A stretch of 64,000 nucleotides of DNA from Rhizobium sp. P38BS-XIX (GTDB lineage: Bacteria > Pseudomonadota > Alphaproteobacteria > Rhizobiales > Rhizobiaceae), in assembly GCF_012641435.1 (NCBI RefSeq), contig NZ_JABAIJ010000007.1:124001-188000 (forward strand), in the 5' to 3' direction. Each line of letters starts with the position of its first letter. The stretch's first letter is position 1. The position numbers and the translations under genes are program-made. The notes below the pieces were generated by a model. It was not told where the DNA came from. It searched no databases and worked only from the letters and a program-made list of their open reading frames with translations. This document shows positions 62,293 to 64,000 of the stretch, piece after piece.

Positions 62293-63393
62293 CTAATTTT
62301 CCATCCGGCCGTGAGGTTCAGCGTGTGACGAATTAGGCGTAAGTCCATTACGCCTGTTGTAGCGGATCGACGACCAGAGAGAGATGCCGATGAGCGCTGC
62401 GCCGCCAAGGCCGGTGATCACCTCGGGGATGTGCGTCAGGGTCTGCACATACATGATCACCGAAAGGATCAGGATGGCGTAAAAGGCGCCATGCTCGAGG
62501 TATCGGTAGTGGGCAAGCGTGCCCTTTTCGACGAGCATGATCGTCATCGAGCGAACATACATGGCGCCGATGCCAAGGCCGATGGCAATGATGAAGAGAT
62601 TCTGGGTGAGTGCGAAAGCACCGATGACGCCATCGAACGAAAAGCTGGCATCGAGAATTTCAAGGTAAAGGAAGGCGCCGAAGCCACCCTTTGCAGCCGC
62701 GCTCATTGTCTTCTGCGACGCATCCAGGAACCCGGCGAGGACTTCCACGAGAAGGAAGGTGAGGAGGCCATAGACCGAGGCGTGCAGGAATGTCGTCGAG
62801 TCGTCGCCATCGAGCAACGAGCTGAAGATGAGAACGAGGGCCAGCACGAAGGCGATCTCGACACCCTTGATGGTCGCGAAACGTGCCATTCGTTTTTCGA
62901 GGAAGCCGATCCAGTGCACATCCTTCTCATGATTGAAGAAGTAGGTGAGGCCGACCATCATCAAGAAGGTGCCGCCAAAGGCGGCGATGGGCAGATGCGC
63001 ATTGTTCATGATCTGCGCATATTGCTCGGGCTCGGCGGCTGCGAGCTTCAGCGCCTCCCAGGGATTGATCCAGGCTGCGATGGCAACAATCAACAAGGGG
63101 AAGACGATGCGCATGCCGAAGACAGCGATGATGATGCCCCAGGTCAAGAAGCGATGCTGCCAGACGGGAGTCATTTCCTTCAGCTTGTTGGCGTTGACGA
63201 TGGCGTTGTCGAAGGAGAGCGAAATCTCGAGCACTGCGAGAACGGCACAGATGAAGAATGCAGTGGCAAGGCCGCCGAACGTGCCGGTCGCGTTCCAGCC
63301 GAGCAGGCCGCCAAGCGCAAGGCCGCCAATCGTGACGGCGAAAGCCCAGCCGAAATAGCCGAGCACGGATTTGGAGGAGGTGCGCGCAGTCAT
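62293..63393 (-). CDS. DUF475/TerC-family integral membrane protein
   Basis: 366 residues from MTARTSSK (AGAGGTGC upstream); the frame extends 5' but without support. About nine membrane helices. EISLSFDNAIVNA and EILDASFSFDGVIGAFA are the paired acidic in-membrane motifs of the TerC/DUF475 family, whose members are linked to tellurite resistance and to manganese or other metal export. Substrate unknown. A 286-base gap separates it from manC. Confidence 0.9.
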   Translation of the reverse strand: MTARTSSKSVLGYFGWAFAVTIGGLALGGLLGWNATGTFGGLATAFFICAVLAVLEISLSFDNAIVNANKLKEMTPVWQHRFLTWGIIIAVFGMRIVFPLLIVAIAAWINPWEALKLAAAEPEQYAQIMNNAHLPIAAFGGTFLMMVGLTYFFNHEKDVHWIGFLEKRMARFATIKGVEIAFVLALVLIFSSLLDGDDSTTFLHASVYGLLTFLLVEVLAGFLDASQKTMSAAAKGGFGAFLYLEILDASFSFDGVIGAFALTQNLFIIAIGLGIGAMYVRSMTIMLVEKGTLAHYRYLEHGAFYAILILSVIMYVQTLTHIPEVITGLGGAALIGISLWSSIRYNRRNGLTPNSSHAEPHGRMEN

Positions 63394-63773
63394 CGGCGCA
63401 CCTCTCGACAAGGCGAGTGAATTGCGCGCAGCCGCATACCGTTTTCGGCATGCTGGCGAAGCATGGTCAACCTGTTCATGAAAAGAAGTCCGCCGGCTCA
63501 TCTGCAGGCGGTACCGACATCGCGAGAGCGCCGTAAAAACTCTCGCCAGAGGGGCCCGGCACCAAAGTTCAATCCATCGCCGATGTCAGAAGGCGCGGAG
63601 ATATCCAATAGTTAGTGAAGTCACCGCGCACGTCAAGAGTTGAATCGGAGGTTGCAGAGGTTGCTTCCGAAAATTGAAAATTTGAGGAACCAAACAGCGG
63701 AGGTGGCGTTTGCCCATCAGGCCTACCTGTATCGTCTGGCCTGTCTGAACGATCGACCGACAGGAGAAACTTC
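63394..63773. promoter_or_regulatory. divergent promoter region between DUF475 gene and right-edge gene
   Basis: 380 gene-free bases. The middle (about 63600-63700) is AT-richer. CCTGTC (63740-63745) and GACAGG (63759-63764) can pair, with the right arm overlapping the AGGAG ribosome site of the next gene. I see no known riboswitch or stable RNA. Confidence 0.4.
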
Positions 63774-64000
63774 ATGAGTCCTCATCCCATCCAACGCAAA
63801 ACGCAAGTGCAGAAGCCGCCATTGACCGAGCGTCAGAAGAAGGCGAAATCGAACACGCTGCGTCAGGCGCAGGTCATGCCGCCGCATCAGGTCGATCTGA
63901 CGCTCCAGCCGGTCATGCATGAAGACGTTCATGTTCCCGCGCATGTCAACGGTGCCGACCTGTCACGCGATGCGCCGGCAGACGCCACCCACCGCGGTGG
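63774..64000 (+). CDS. 5' part of an unrecognised gene running off the window
   Basis: An ATG with AGGAGAAA seven bases upstream opens a frame of at least 75 codons with no stop before the window ends. The peptide (MSPHPIQRKTQVQKPPLTER at the start) is hydrophilic, rich in Gln, His and Pro, without signal peptide or membrane segment. No family recognised from this fragment. Confidence 0.6.
   Translation, partial: MSPHPIQRKTQVQKPPLTERQKKAKSNTLRQAQVMPPHQVDLTLQPVMHEDVHVPAHVNGADLSRDAPADATHRG

Noticed and set aside
63394..63560. yybP-ykoY manganese riboswitch before the DUF475/TerC-family gene
   Set aside because: Expected for some TerC-family genes, but I could not find the characteristic conserved internal-loop sequence on the minus strand.
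1..64000. tRNA, rRNA, CRISPR arrays, insertion sequences, prophage or integrase genes
   Set aside because: I looked for T-loop motifs, regular spaced repeats, transposase-like proteins and flanking inverted or direct repeats and found none that hold up.

Overview
The window reads as a chromosomal segment of a Rhizobiaceae alphaproteobacterium (Rhizobium/Agrobacterium group). The evidence is the glgP-glgB-glgC-glgA-pgm-glgX order, a split proton-translocating transhydrogenase (pntAA/pntAB/pntB), a soxB-D-A-G sarcosine oxidase operon, an alphaproteobacterial-type ornithine decarboxylase with a long leader, two RIME-like palindromic repeats, and uniformly high-GC codon use. I see no rRNA, tRNA, CRISPR array, insertion sequence or phage gene. 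It looks like ordinary core and accessory chromosome with a few lineage-specific small genes.

Layout. 1-7.4 kb: flavin reductase, a membrane GGDEF-EAL protein, trhO (tRNA U34 hydroxylase), an overlapping CYTH/CHAD pair, eda, a DUF533 protein and a small membrane protein. 7.4-12.5 kb: a NicO-type Ni/Co exporter with its DUF1007 partner, a LysR regulator, then an ornithine/lysine decarboxylase behind a candidate speF leader RNA and a GNAT protein. 12.5-16.4 kb: a probable zinc-responsive operon (COG0523 GTPase with a His-rich loop, WD40 protein, cysE) preceded by a near-perfect Zur-like palindrome, then a creatininase-family enzyme. 16.5-21.4 kb: MarR and LacI regulators, a 2-hydroxyacid dehydrogenase, a PuuD-like hydrolase and a TakP-like 2-oxoacid-binding TRAP protein. 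21.6-25.5 kb: a second GGDEF-EAL protein with a degenerate GGDEF motif, a FeeM-like N-acyltransferase whose start region carries a perfect CtrA box, and an aa3-oxidase subunit IV. 25.6-33 kb: pntAA-pntAB-pntB, an HWE histidine kinase, a DAO-family oxidase, a TPR lipoprotein and rpsU. 33.3-40.3 kb: small exported and membrane proteins and the sox operon, with a YebY-like (DUF2511) periplasmic protein inserted between soxB and soxD. 40.3-52.1 kb: a MaoC/NodN-like hydratase and the complete glycogen operon. 52.4-60.4 kb: a TadG-like vWA protein, then a three-gene cluster of transglutaminase, circularly permuted ATP-grasp/alpha-E, and transglutaminase-DUF2126 amidoligase. 60.6-64 kb: manC, a DUF475/TerC-family membrane protein, and the 5' end of an unrecognised gene running off the right edge.

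How genes work together. The glg operon makes and degrades glycogen around glucose-1-phosphate. The sox operon feeds sarcosine methyl groups into tetrahydrofolate, and pnt supplies NADPH. The most system-like and least understood block is the amidoligase/ATP-grasp/transglutaminase cluster, predicted in the literature to build or edit a peptide-type product. The CtrA-boxed acyltransferase and the Zur-boxed GTPase/WD40/cysE operon are the best regulatory observations.
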